A stretch of DNA of 64,000 bases from Undaria pinnatifida (lineage: Eukaryota; Sar; Phaeophyceae; Laminariales; Alariaceae). Numbering within the stretch: the stretch's first letter is position 1; each line of letters starts with the position of its first letter. This document shows, in pieces, positions 33,641 to 43,844 of this stretch. Location: assembly GCA_012845835.1 (NCBI GenBank), contig JABAKD010000017.1:8608942-8672941 (forward strand), read 5' to 3'. The notes below the pieces were generated by a model. It was not told the origin of the DNA. It did no database searches and saw only the letters and a list, made by a program, of their open reading frames with translations. The position numbers were made by a program, and so were the translations under genes.

Positions 33641-34579
33641 ATCCCGTCAGCGTTGGGCTTCACATGGGAATTGCTAGACTACTCCATGCAGTTTGTTGCT
33701 GCGCCACCTGCCCCCCGGGGCAACGTTTGGCTTTTTATCGTTTTATCGTATTATATTATGGTAACCTTGTCGTTTATCGAATTATCGAAACGATTATCGA
33801 AACACCGATTTTCTTCGGTTCGATAATTATATGTTTTTATCGAACGATATATCGAAATCGTTACGATGCCCAACACTGTTTAAAGTACTTGGGTATTACT
33901 GAGTGTATTTTTTCTTACATTGTACCAGGGCATCAATTAGTGGTTCGGCGTTGTTGCTCGGAGCGCAGTAAGCTGCGTAAGGTGTGTTGCGCGCAAACCC
34001 CCCGTGCAGGGCCATCAATGGTGGTGACGTTGCATGACCGCATCACCTCGTCGCTTGGTTTATTTGCAATAAGCGTTTCTGTCTGAGAATTGGCGACCTC
34101 AGAGCCCCACATAGGCGCGGTAAAAATATCATGGTAATACTACATGGTTGCACGGGCCCCGGAGGGCTGCTGGTCCAAAACAATCGCGATATATGTGCGC
34201 GAATATTCGCCTGAAAACCAAGTAACGAACTGCGTTAAGTTTAACGCTTCCCGAACCTCGGAAAGGCGTGAATTAGGATATCAGGATGCCTTGGGATGCC
34301 TTGAAGAAGAAACGAGCTGATCGCACTTACACTCTCTAAGTTACGAGTAGTTCGGGGCCAGAATGGCTGCACGCAGCAGCAGGTGAGTCAATAAAAAGGA
34401 GATAAACGTATTATTACTATATTATTAGATATTCGCCATTCCGCCGTACGTGGTCGGTGGTCGACGACGTTCCCAATGCCCTGTATTTGTGTCATTTTCA
34501 TATTACTGCTCGAGTAGTAGCACATCATCCTCATCATCATCATCATCAGCAGCAGAAAGCCGGAGAATAGGCCAGCAGT
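33641..34579. other. Unassigned stretch with a TATCGA-rich patch
   Basis: Between 33,735 and 33,890 the word ATCGAA/TTATCG recurs in both orientations (for example ATTATCGAAACGATTATCG), ending GATGCCCAACACTG. This looks like the end of a TIR element, but the partner end was not found. The remainder to 34,579, including a CAT/CTC run at 34,526-34,550, has no supported gene. Confidence 0.4.
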
Positions 34580-34982
34580 ATGGCCGACGACGCCACACCA
34601 AAAAGGTACAGCAAAAAACGACGCCCCCCCCCTCCCTAGACCTCTTTCTTTTTGCTGCGCGCAATATCTGCCTGGTCTGTGAAACCGACATGCTCCCGGT
34701 ATTGCAGGGAATGCGAGGGTCAACGGCAGGTGAACGGTCTTCCGTCTACGGCCGGCCATGGACGAAGCGAGTACAACCCCCCCTCCCCCCCCCCCCCCCC
34801 GACAGTTACCGACCTTGATGATGCACTTTCCACATCGTCGTTGCAGAAGAAGCAGTGTAAGTGGTGGCTCGCCGTCGTGATCGCATGATACCACACATGA
34901 CACTTTCACCGCACACCAACCGACAATAGCAACAATGTATTGCCCTCGGCGATTTAGATATCCAAGAAATTCTGCTGGATAG
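34580..34982 (+). CDS. Small three-exon gene, unknown function
   Basis: Proposed exons are 34,580-34,605, 34,708-34,856 and 34,930-34,982. They give a 75-residue protein that starts MADDATPKR and ends PRRFRYPRNSAG. Donors are AAAAG|GTACAG and GCAGT|GTAAGT; acceptors are TTGCAG|G and CAATAG|C. Introns are 102 and 73 bp, and all phases agree. The middle exon is polar and proline-rich (NPPSPPPPP) then acidic (TDLDDALSTSS), so the protein is probably disordered. The strong GTAAGT donor and phase agreement are the evidence; no domain is recognised. A 245-residue frame on the other strand covers the same DNA and is the main alternative, but it is rich in homopolymer products. Confidence 0.35.
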
Positions 34983-35230
34983 AACAAGGCTACGCCGACT
35001 GTAGGGTGGGTACTTTTGGGGCCTTTTGTTTTGCAGAGGTGCGGGGCCACACTTCCTCGCGCAAGTGATCCCCCGTGTTCTAACATTGCGATACGAATGA
35101 ACGAATGAATGTGCAGAAATGGCAAAGCTCCGCAGCGTCAAACAATTTCTCGTAAATTAATTCGTGTCCGTGAAGTATAGAGTATTAGAAGAGTCACTCG
35201 TGCGAGGGTTGAAAACTCAGTAATAGTGGT

Positions 35231-35262
<32 letters not shown>

Positions 35263-35397
35263 CGTGAAACGGTACCGTTACGGTAGCCTTGATCCCTCTG
35301 CGGCGAAAAAAAAACGTGCAGCAACGTATTCTTTTTCGCCTGCGGCAAAAAACGTTACGTATCCAAAATCGAGGGTCGTACATTATTTGTCTTTTGG
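34983..35397. other. Unassigned stretch with (TAG)n run
   Basis: It contains a 10-unit TAG microsatellite (35,231-35,262), GAATGAATG scraps and an A run near 35,307. No gene seen. Confidence 0.6.
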
Positions 35398-35960
35398 GCG
35401 GAGCACCGCGGCAGTGTCCACGGACCTCCACGGCATTCCACGGCATGTCCACGGCGTTCCACGGACAACCGCGGACACGCCACGGGTTACTGCGGACCTT
35501 CCACGGGCTTCCACGGATATCCTATGGGCTTCCGTGACAAGTAGCGGAACACCGTGGAGGCCCATGGCATAGCCATGGTAACGCCACGGTGATCTCCATG
35601 GCTGGGTCCACGACAATCTCCATGGCAATCTTCACGGCAGCACCTACGGCATACCACGGCAAGCCACGGTGACCCACGGAAACGTTCACGGAAGCACCCA
35701 CGGCAACGCCCACGGACGCACTCACGGACACGCCCGTCCACGGAAACACCCGCGGACTTGTCCACGGAAGCGTCCGCGGACCGGACATCCACGGATAGCT
35801 CCACGGAAACACCCACGGCAGGACCCATGGCCACGCCCGCCGACACCAACGGCAAGACTCACGGCCACGGCCGCGGACCGCCGCGGACATCTGTGGAAAT
35901 TGCTGCGGTTGGATGTCCGCTGAAACTGCCGTGGCAATTGCCGCGGACTTGCGCGGGCTT
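35398..35960 (+). repeat. Array of CCACGG / CCGCGG / CCATGG words, orientation 1
   Basis: About 560 bp is packed with (T)CCACGG every 8-20 bases, with CCGCGG and CCATGG as variants; this strand is strongly biased to CCACGG over CCGTGG. There is no constant unit length. Both-strand frames (W/R/G/H-rich) are artefacts. Confidence 0.85.
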
Positions 35961-36107
35961 CGGGTGCTGTACATTATTATTGTTTTTTCAAAACCATGGA
36001 ACTAACCCTGATAAACCTAACCAATGAGAAATACCGCCCGCAATGACATCACTGAGGAAAAACGGTTGGAAATCAAATATTGTGTATCACTGAGTGGGGC
36101 GTCTTAC

Positions 36108-36600
36108 CGGACTTCCGTACACTGTTTCCGCGGAAACTGCTGTGGCAATTGCCGCGACCTTCCATGGGCATGGTTGGTACGACGGAGTTTGCCACGGACA
36201 GAATCGTGGCACGTGCTGTGGCAATATCCGCGGACTTCCGCGGTATTCTCTGTGTATCGGAGGATTGCCGTGGCAATGGCCGCGGACGGCCACGGATTAC
36301 CGTGGAAATCGCTTCGGTTGGACCTCGGCGGACCCTGGTGTGGCGATTGCCGCGGACTTCCGTGGTGATTATCGCGTTGCCGTGGAAATTACCGCGGATG
36401 GCCGTGGAAATTGCCACGGCCGTTTCCGCGGAAACTTCCGCGGCAATCGCCGCGGACTCCCGTGAGTTGCCATGGTTGGTACGACGGAGTTTGCCACGGA
36501 CAGAACCGTGGCACGTGCCGTGGCCGAAACCGTGCATTTTCCGTGGAAGTGCCATGAGCCGTGGTACTTGCCGTGGAAACCCGCGAGTTTCCCCGGTAGC
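36108..36600 (-). repeat. Array of CCGTGG / CCGCGG / CCATGG words, orientation 2
   Basis: The same vocabulary as the preceding array appears here, but this strand is biased to CCGTGG, so the two arrays face each other across about 150 bp. A 50-bp segment with GGTTGGTACGACGGAGTTTG occurs twice (about 36,168 and 36,472). Confidence 0.85.
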
Positions 36601-37555
36601 CCGTTGTCACACCTCCGCCAAAAGTCAAATCATGTACATCCGTGCCAAAATCGTGTGTTGTGCTTCGCGCAACCAGTCTCGCGACTACTATTATACTACT
36701 TACTGTTGTTGCGCGAAAATGATAATATGCTGACCCAAATGTTGCGCCTGGCCCGCGTCACAGCGCAACACAATTACCTGGTATAATTTATGCCGTGCAT
36801 TGACGATCGCCCCGGGGGTCTCGAGGTACCCTCCAGTGCTTCTAGCGTTGGTCCTTGGGTTCGGTTCTCACCGGGCGTGGTGAGATTTCATTTTATTTGC
36901 AAAAAACCAAAAAGGGATGAACTAACAACTAAGAACTGCTGAGAGAACCTAGCAGCGTGGGTACGCACAATTCGACGAGAGTCGACGAGGCAAGAAAATG
37001 CTGAGTTCTTATCGCAAAAAAAATGAAGGCACGTACCGTAGACAGGAGGAGGGAGGAGGACCCGCTATGCGACCCCGGATCTGGGTTACTACTGGGTGGG
37101 AGGCCCTGGGAGCAGTGCGAGGATAATCAATGGGATGGGGGGAAAAAAAATGTATTATTCCTAGAAGGGCATATTGCGTCAGAAATATGGAAATGGGCAT
37201 ATAAATACCCCGGGTTTTATACCCCGATGACTATAAACATGATCCCAGACTTTTATTCCAAGTCAGCTGTCCACAAAATGCGGATGCAAGCTCGACCGGA
37301 CAGGCACAGGGTTACACATTCTCTGACAGAACCGCACCTGATCACGGGAATGAAACGCGTACGTAAGATACGTATATATGACTTTGTATTTATGGTATCG
37401 TAGCGTGTTTAAACTTCCAGACGTCATAATATTGTACCCAGGCATTTATCAACGGTCAGGTTCATCCGCCATGTCCGCCAAGCTTCCTATTTAATTTTTA
37501 ACTCTAGTAGACTAATGTGTGTGTGTGTGTGAGTAGACTAATACCAGGTATGCAA
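36601..37555. other. Stretch without a supported gene
   Basis: An unassigned 126-residue + frame spans 37,023-37,403 (…CEDNQWDGGKKNVLFLEGH…). It lacks a motif or splice support and could be chance. A GT run lies at 37,514-37,531 next to TAGACTAAT words. Confidence 0.35.
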
Positions 37556-37559
37556 TAAT

Positions 37560-37890
37560 ATGCAAAAACATGTGAAAAAGGTGTGTGTGTTATTCACGTT
37601 TAACTGATATTTCAACCCCTCTACAAGTACCTCCAGCGCAACCACAAGCAGTGTCCAAGTGGATACCTCATCACAGTGACGATCTCTCTCTCTGTGGTAC
37701 CGGTAGGCAACTACGAGGCAGAGCCACACATTGCAAGCCAACCCTACAGCAAGGTGATTTGTCAGTGCAATGCCAACCCGAATAAGCACGTACGCAAAAC
37801 AAAAAATAAGCAAACCAATACACCAGATTCCTCGCAAAAAAAAGAAAACAAAACAGACGAAAAAGAAAAAGAGGTAGTCTAGAATATTAG
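37560..37890 (+). pseudogene. Unknown protein family U, copy 3 (longest open copy)
   Basis: From about 37,620 a frame reads LYKYLQRNHKQCPSGYL then ITVTISLSVVPVGNYEAEP, HIASQPYSKVICQCNANPNK and a Lys/Asn-rich tail ending EKEKEVV. The stop lies in a TAGTCTAG word. It shares N-Y-x-x-(E/D)-x-HIA and the V-I/V…CN core with copies at 21.7 and 32.1 kb. It shares the downstream AGTCTAG…AGACTAT and GAAGAAAG with 43.7 kb. It could be a live exon of a host gene, with the upstream start not found. Function unknown. Confidence 0.4.
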
Positions 37891-38021
37891 ACTATGGGAA
37901 GAAAGAGAAAAACAGGACGGCACGAACGACCACAATGGAAGGCAACACGCAACAGAGAGCCAGCAACTATTAATAGCCAGACATTTCTCTCCCCATCGGC
38001 CTTACGCCGGTATCTTCTTCC

Positions 38022-38142
38022 TCTTCTTCGTATTGTTACTTGTATTGTCCGTGAAACAGCAGTTAATGTTCTTCGTGTTGTTTTGTCCGTGGAACAGCAG
38101 CAGGAGTGATGCTCTTCGTGTTGTTTTGTCCGTGCAACAGGT
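38022..38142 (+). repeat. Three ~48-bp tandem units
   Basis: Units built on CTTCGTGTTGTTTTGTCCGTG…AACAG repeat three times, ending in a CAG|GTATGT that looks like a splice donor. The antisense frame is open through them. Confidence 0.8.
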
Positions 38143-38732
38143 ATGTATCTGTTCCTCTTCAGCACGTATACAAGAAGTAATACCAGGTGTGTACTGTATG
38201 TGTGTGTGCTGTTCATCTTGCAGCCTTCCCTTTCCGATCTGCTTGCATTACATTCTTCAGAACACACGTATGAGACGTGTCGTTTGTTTTGTTTTGCTTT
38301 GTTTTCTGTTTTTTTTCCTTTTTCTTTTTTCTCTCTTTTTTTCTGTTCATTTTTTTTATACGAGTATGGTCTGGCTTTTTGTTGTTGTGCTCTCGTACCT
38401 GGTACGCCATGATACATGGCAGTTTGCCTGCGTTACCTTGATGAATTGCGACTGTTTGGTTCACTCTGTTTTAGTTTGTGATCACGAAATTTGTTACTCT
38501 CTAGGATGAAGAATCAGCACTATTGTTGAAAACAACATCGCGCGAAGCAAGCACATTATTGCGGCTCCATTACCCTACAAGTACTCTTTTCTTTTTCCAC
38601 GCACGTCTACATTCATTCCAGCTTCTGGACAAGCCGTGGCCACAGGTGTCGTCCCTTCTCCCCACCGGTTCTTGCCTTCAATTTTTATTGCGCATCGGGT
38701 TCAGCAATCCCACTGCCCGTCGATTTTTCATC
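38143..38732. other. T-rich stretch, possible retroposon tail
   Basis: A roughly 90-bp T/C-rich tract (38,285-38,365) is followed by GTGATCACGAAATTTG and CTAGGATGAAGAATCAGCAC. It resembles the family C tail at 51.1 kb (TCTAGGGTGAAGAATCAGTA), so it may be a distant relative. No gene supported. Confidence 0.45.
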
Positions 38733-40046
38733 GAGTAATTCTACTACTATGTTCGTAGTACGACGACTGCATGCAGGAACTGGCGCGTAAGAAGGACACC
38801 CCCTTGTACTGGTGCTTTATCGACGTCACCAAAGCATATGACTCCGTCGGCCGAATCCTTCTGTGGGACGTCCTTGCTCGTTTTGGCGTGCCACCGAGAA
38901 TGCTCGCCGTCATCTGCCAATTCCACGACGGCATGCAGTCATTCGTGCAGTTGGATGATGAAGAGTCCTCGGATGAGTTCGACGGGGGGCAAAGTCTAAG
39001 TCAAGGATGCCTGCTCGCGCCACTGCTGTTCAACATGTTTTTCACGGCGGTAATGAGTGTGGCCGAGAAACGCTTCCTCGCTGATGCAGCCATCACGGAC
39101 AACATGGTGCAGTTCCAACGAAAGGAGAAAGGCGAGAAAAAGGGCACTTCACGCACAGGCAAAGTCGACAGGCGGAGGGGGAAGGAGGGGGAGGAGGTGC
39201 AGAGATTGTGGGGTATGCTGTATGCGGACGATGCGGGCATCATATCGCAATCATCAGAAGAACTGGAGAGGATGATGACGGTGATCGTGAATGCGTCTCG
39301 TTGTTCGGACTTACGGTCTCCCAGGCTAAAACAGAGATAATGTGCCTTAAAACCAAAGGCGGGGGGAAGGTGTCGTTCACAATCAATGCAGCCGGCCAGG
39401 CTGTATAAAAACAATCGAGTTTGTGTACTTGGGCGGGGCTATCAACGCAGACAAAGAACAGCATTTAAAAAACGCGGCGTCTTCAGAGGCCCTGGGCGTG
39501 CTTTCAGCGGTACAAGATGGAAATCTATGATCGCCCGGGTGTGCGCTTACGGTCGAAGGTGCGGTTGCTGAAAGCTGAGGTGGTCGAGACACTGCTTTAC
39601 GGTTTCATGACGCGGAGGCCGAACTATCCTGAGTATGATGGGCTACGACGGGTTCACCACCCCACGCTCCCCCGATGATGCCCCGGATAGCGGAAACGGA
39701 AGCGTGACGACCACACCCTATCGTACGCCGACGCGCTTGCCAAGAGAGCTTCCGAGCGATAGTGCGAAAACGGAGGATAATGTTTGCGGGATTCGTAGCA
39801 CGTATGGGGGAGGAGGGTCTTCCACAGAGGGTGATGTTTGGGGAGCTTGTTGGGGGTAAGGGCTACTCACGGGGGCAAGAGAAGGACTGGATAGCTCATC
39901 TGAAGGAGGATATGTCGGTCCTTGGAATGAAATCCGAAAAGATGGCAAAAGGCTGCTCAGAAGCCCAGCAGATGGTTTCAACGAGTAGAGGAGGGAGCCA
40001 AGTTGCTCATGCGGACTGGGCATTAAACGGAGAGACGCAAATCTAG
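38733..40046 (+). pseudogene. LINE reverse transcriptase, broken frame
   Basis: Recognisable parts, in order, are MFVVRRL then ELARKKDTPLYWCFIDVTKAYDSV (RT core), GQSLSQGCLLAPLLFNMFF and LYADDAG, the catalytic box near 39,215-39,240. FGLTVSQAKTEIMCLKTKGG, EFVYLGGAINAD, KVRLLKAEVVETLLYG and FAGFVARMGEEGLPQRVMF follow. At least four frame changes are needed (near 38,765, 39,300, 39,405 and 39,520), so it cannot make the protein. The thumb and the conserved C-terminal region are present; the N-terminal part is missing. It would have copied the element's RNA at a nicked target. Confidence 0.85.
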
Positions 40047-40106
40047 CTGCAGAGCGACGCGCAAAGGCTGCGGCAGCACCATTCACCGTCGGCATCTCCA
40101 AGCGGC

Positions 40107-40290
40107 CGGGGGGAGGGGGAAGGGGGGAAGGGGGGAGGGGGGGGGGGGGGGAAGAGGGGGGAGGGGGGGGGGGGGGGGAGGGGGAGGGGGGAAGGGGCGA
40201 GGGGGGAGGGGGGGAGGGGCGAGGGGGATGAAGGGGATCGGGGCGGGGGGGGGAAGGGGGGAAGGGGGGGGGAGGGGAAGGGGGGACGTC
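40107..40290 (+). repeat. G-rich tract in the LINE 3-prime region
   Basis: About 180 bp is almost entirely G and A with many GGGG runs, directly after the coding end. The copy at 49.4 kb has the same position filled with C/T-rich sequence on the + strand, so the tract belongs to the element. Confidence 0.85.
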
Positions 40291-41007
40291 ATGCCTACAA
40301 GAGACTGAAGTCTGGGTCTGGACATCATTGTCTCGAAATTTGTGGGCCTTTCAATGGCCGTCACAAGATAGCGTAAGACTGCCCTGAATTGTTCCCCATG
40401 GTGCGTTCTCTCCACAGTGCATTGATGATTCACTTGATACCCTCTATGGGCCCAATGCCGTCTAATTTCGGTTCCTAGGGTCTGCTATAAATAGTATGAC
40501 ATTTTTGTTTCTCTTTGCCTTTCCTTGCTTCCTCTTCTCGTCTTGTCTTTTCTTGCTTTTCTTTTCATTTCTCTTCTTTTCCTTGATTTTTTCGTTTTTT
40601 TGGCTTTATTGTCTTTTCTTTCTTTACTTTATATTCCCTTCTTTTCTTGTTTCTTTTTTCCAATTGACTCGCGTCTTTCGTGCGTATGCGTGTAGTGATA
40701 GGTACTACGTGCAATCTATACGTGGTAGTCTTTCTGGGGTGGCAAGCAGGCGCAAGTGGTGAGACGTATGCACCAGTTTGGACCAGGCACATCGTAGGCT
40801 GACTCCCGATTTCACTTTAGCACGTTTCTGGTGGTGCGTCAGCTGTGATATATGCGTGTACCACCTTTGGTTTTGTTTGTGTTTTCTCCCTGGGGTATTC
40901 CTTAGCTCCAGAGTGACTGGAGCCTGTCCTGTGACCACGGACTTGATTATGCGAGTCAATGTGAGAATAACAACAACCATATTATAATTTCGAGTAGGAG
41001 CATTGCC

Positions 41008-41470
41008 GCGTGGTCTTCGCATATCTTCTTTCCTCTCTTTTTTCGTTTTCTTTTTTCGCTTTCTTCTTTTCTTTTCTTTCTTTTCCTTTCTCTTTTTGTT
41101 TGTTCTTTGTTTCTTTTTCCCAAATGACTCGCGTCTGTCGTGCGTATGCGTATTGTAGATACTTCGTGTAATATATACGTGGTAGTCTTTCTTGGATGGC
41201 AAGCGGTATAGTCGGTTTTTCCAGGCGCGAGTAATGAGACGTATGCGCTAGGTATAGACCTGGCACATCGTAGACGGACTTCCGATTTCACTTTTATATG
41301 TTTCTGGTGGTGGCATGAATTGCGTCAGCTGTGATACATGCGTGTACCACCTTGGGTTTTTCGTGTTTTTCCCTAGGGTATTCCTCAGCTCCAGAGTGAC
41401 TGGAGCCTGTCCTGTGACCACGGACTTGATTATGCGAGTTAATGTGAGAACAACAACAACAATTCTCACC
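41008..41470 (+). mobile_element. Second LINE 3-prime copy (tail only)
   Basis: A T/C-rich tract and the CGTGCGTATGCGTATTGTAG … GACTGGAGCCTGTCCTGTG tail end in ACAACAACAACAATT. It follows the main LINE by about 30 bp in the same orientation, which suggests insertion near or into the first tail. Confidence 0.75.
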
Positions 41471-42149
41471 TGTGGTCTGTCATTTCTGACATTCTGACGA
41501 CGACAGACGGCGCATTGGTTCCAAAATACGTTTTTGTCATTCTGTCGCCACACCGTGTGCTGATCTTCAAAATTTAGCCTGATGATTAAAGCAAGCTGAA
41601 AATGCACCAACAGAGCAGATTACACCTACCAACCGGCTTCGGGGTATCACCCAAACTGGGTTCCGAACGCAATTGCTTGAGGGGCCATTACTGCCTGGCC
41701 TGTGACCTCCACTTTTTTTATTTTTTGTTTGTCCTCCGGCGGGATGGGGAATAGTAAAGCTACTTCTACTGCTCTACTGCTGTATCTTAGACGGAGGTGT
41801 CCATGTCGACGTCATCACCTCAATAGCCCCCAAGGGTACCCAAAAGGAAAACAGAAAATGGGCAAGAAAGTAAAAGGGCAAAATTAATACTTGTACTTGA
41901 AAATACTCCGTAATAACTTTTGTAAGGACGTGGAAAGGGAACATGGGATGAAAGAGCAAAAAAACGGGAAAATGGGAAAATTGGTTCAGCGAAAACTCAC
42001 ATACAGGTTGTTGTATCATAAGTACCGCAGTATCGGCTGACACGTTGCCTTTGGCGGGGATGGAGTAGGCGAACCAAATGATATCAAGAACAATATCAAA
42101 CACTCCAAGTAGGTAGGTAGGTGGTATTAGCAGCAGCGTGAGTTGAGGT
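41471..42149. other. Stretch without a supported gene
   Basis: A scrap related to family D (GTCCTCCGGCGGGATGGGGAATA) lies near 41,730. No coding or RNA signal found. Confidence 0.45.
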
Positions 42150-42893
42150 TTCTACGTAGACAGGTTCTACATCCTACTCACTATTTTTAGTAGTAGTGGG
42201 CCTGGTGTCCTTCTTGTCTGCCATCGTCTTCTTGCTTTCTGCAACAACAGCGAGAGGTTTCCCTACTGGCCTCATGCCCCATTTGATTTGGTCGGTCACG
42301 CATCCGGGCTGTGTGGTGCTCCGAGCTCATTATTCCTTCCTCCACGCGCCACCTGGCCATGAACTGTTGGGTTGCTTCGAGGGTCCCTGGTACCACTTGC
42401 TCGCATTCTTTGCTGCATGCACCCACACCACCAGCTATTGCACTGCTGTTATATATTAGACGATGTTATCGTTGTTTGCAACTCCAAACTGCCGTGGAGA
42501 ATATTCCGTGGAACTTTCGATGGACCGAAAAACGGCGAGGTCGCCTCTCAGTGTTGGTTACGCGCCAAGTACGTAGTTGTTCGGTGGCCCGCCTGGTCTT
42601 TGCGGGATTCTCCACTGGCTATCTGCGTGAACATCTTCTGGCTGGGTAATCTATAACTCCCTTGTTTCGCCGTGATATTGCCCCACCGACAGCCCCCCAC
42701 CGATGAAGAAGAGCCGGCGTTTCCGGATGGCCGTTTAGATGATTTCGCTTATCGTCTGCTTGAGGGCCTTCGCGTACGAAACGTTGATGGTGTGGTCCGC
42801 ACGATGCTGGAGGCCAAGGACTCAACCAAGGACTTTGAGGTGTTCCTGTCGCAGCTCGTCATAGTGTGTCGCGTTAAGGGCAATACACTGTAA
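42150..42893 (+). CDS. Possible host gene fragment, at least two exons
   Basis: The last part is the best supported. A frame reading LDDVIVVCNSKLPWRIFRG … YVVVRWPAWSLRDSPLAIC ends at 42,626 before GTGAAC. An intron of 66 bp closes at CGACAG (42,692), and the exon 42,693-42,893 continues in phase with PPTDEEEPAFPDGRLDDFAY and ends CRVKGNTL. Upstream, another frame (to about 42,440) has a hydrophobic segment (VSFLSAIVFLLSA) and HAPPGHELLGCFEGPWYHLL, which also looks coding. I could not find a splice pair that joins it, so a break or a missed intron is likely. No family recognised. The minus strand also has an open frame here. Confidence 0.35.
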
Positions 42894-43499
42894 CATACGC
42901 AACGAACGGCACTATAAACAACGTCGCCTTCACGGAGAAATAACAAATTCGAAGCTAGACAGATTAAGCTGAGTGATGTGAAGGGATAGTAGTGCGGGTA
43001 AATACGTAGTACCCGTCGTATAAACTAAATCTACTCTAAATCCATTTCTGTACCAGGAATAAAAAACATTCGGTTCCGTATGATATCTATGTATCAGAGG
43101 GGCGGTACTACGGGAACGACCGTAAGAGGCATATGTTCATATTTTATGTTTTCCCTATTTGTTTTTTGCTTATGCCTTCGTACGTACTTATTTATTCATG
43201 GTCGGTGTTGCTCAACCAACGTACTCCCGAGGGTGTGACGAGGTGGCTGTCATGCCACCGGGCCACCACACCGACTCAGCAGTGCAACAATCGCGAAAAA
43301 CTGTTTTCAAGCACCAAACGCTTCGTGCGTGTGCACCATCGAACGGAGCTCGAAACGCACGAGGAGCGAAGGGGCATCTACTCAGGATCTTGTTGGTGGC
43401 CAGCACCTACTAGTTGTCGGTAAGCTCCAGTGCGCTCGTTTTGGCGTGTATCATGCGATTGATTGCCCTAGCCTAGAGCTCTTATTCTGTACCAAAGAT
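42894..43499. other. Stretch without a supported gene
   Basis: Short overlapping frames at 43,130-43,420 lack motifs. Nothing else seen. Confidence 0.45.
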
Positions 43500-43745
43500 T
43501 AGCACTGCGGGTGTGTTCTTTCCACCCATGTACATCCAGCATAGCCTGTGTCCGTGCTAATGCCTCAAAGGTCTGCGGCCTCAAAGCAACAGAGATACGA
43601 TTTGCAAATCCTTCAAGGCGATTTGGCCATGCAATGCTAACCGCAATGAGAACGCGCGGGCAGAAGACACAAAATATGCAAGCCAGCATATCAGAGACTA
43701 TTTGTGATGAAAAACTAAAAATAATAGTCTAGGTCTAGACTATAT
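43500..43745 (+). pseudogene. Unknown protein family U, copy 4 (diverged)
   Basis: Frames contain PMYIQHSLCPC and ICKSFKAIWPCNANRNENA, comparable to LYKYLQRNHKQCP and YSKVICQCNANPNK at 37.6-37.8 kb. The DNA ends in the same arrangement (ATAGTCTAGGTCTAGACTAT then GAAGAAAGC). The frame is interrupted. It looks like a duplicated and decayed copy of the 37.6-kb unit. Confidence 0.4.
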
Positions 43746-43844
43746 GAGAAGAAAGCAAACTACTTGTACACCAAAGTAGAAATAGTAGTTGTTGGTGTCC
43801 CACCCACTCTATCTTTGCATTTATTCTCTCTTTCTCCCCCGCTA

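Larger units (their letters stand above)
38733..40982 (+). mobile_element. LINE (non-LTR retrotransposon), 5-prime truncated, (CAA)n tail
   Basis: The coding part (38,733-40,046) encodes a broken reverse transcriptase protein. After it comes a run of G-rich sequence (about 40,107-40,285), then a segment shared with 46.8 and 49.3 kb (ACTTGATACCCTCTATGGGC). A T/C-rich tract follows (40,500-40,660) and then the roughly 330-bp tail ending AATAACAACAACC. The same order of parts in complement at 49.8-48.5 kb defines this as one element. The 5-prime half, including any endonuclease, is absent, as is usual for LINE insertions. Confidence 0.8.

Noticed and set aside
34388-35125. 245-residue minus-strand frame, the longest in the window
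   Set aside because: It contains products of homopolymer and microsatellite runs (Gly and Met runs), has no motif and lies opposite splice-consistent + exons, so I treated it as a shadow while noting it as the alternative.
35383-36733. Many overlapping frames of 60-217 residues on both strands
   Set aside because: The CCACGG/CCGTGG vocabulary contains few stop codons in any frame. All six frames stay open, which is a composition effect.
37023-37403. 126-residue + frame as a gene
   Set aside because: A frame of this length is not unexpected in 64 kb; no motif, splice support or repeat-independent conservation can be seen.
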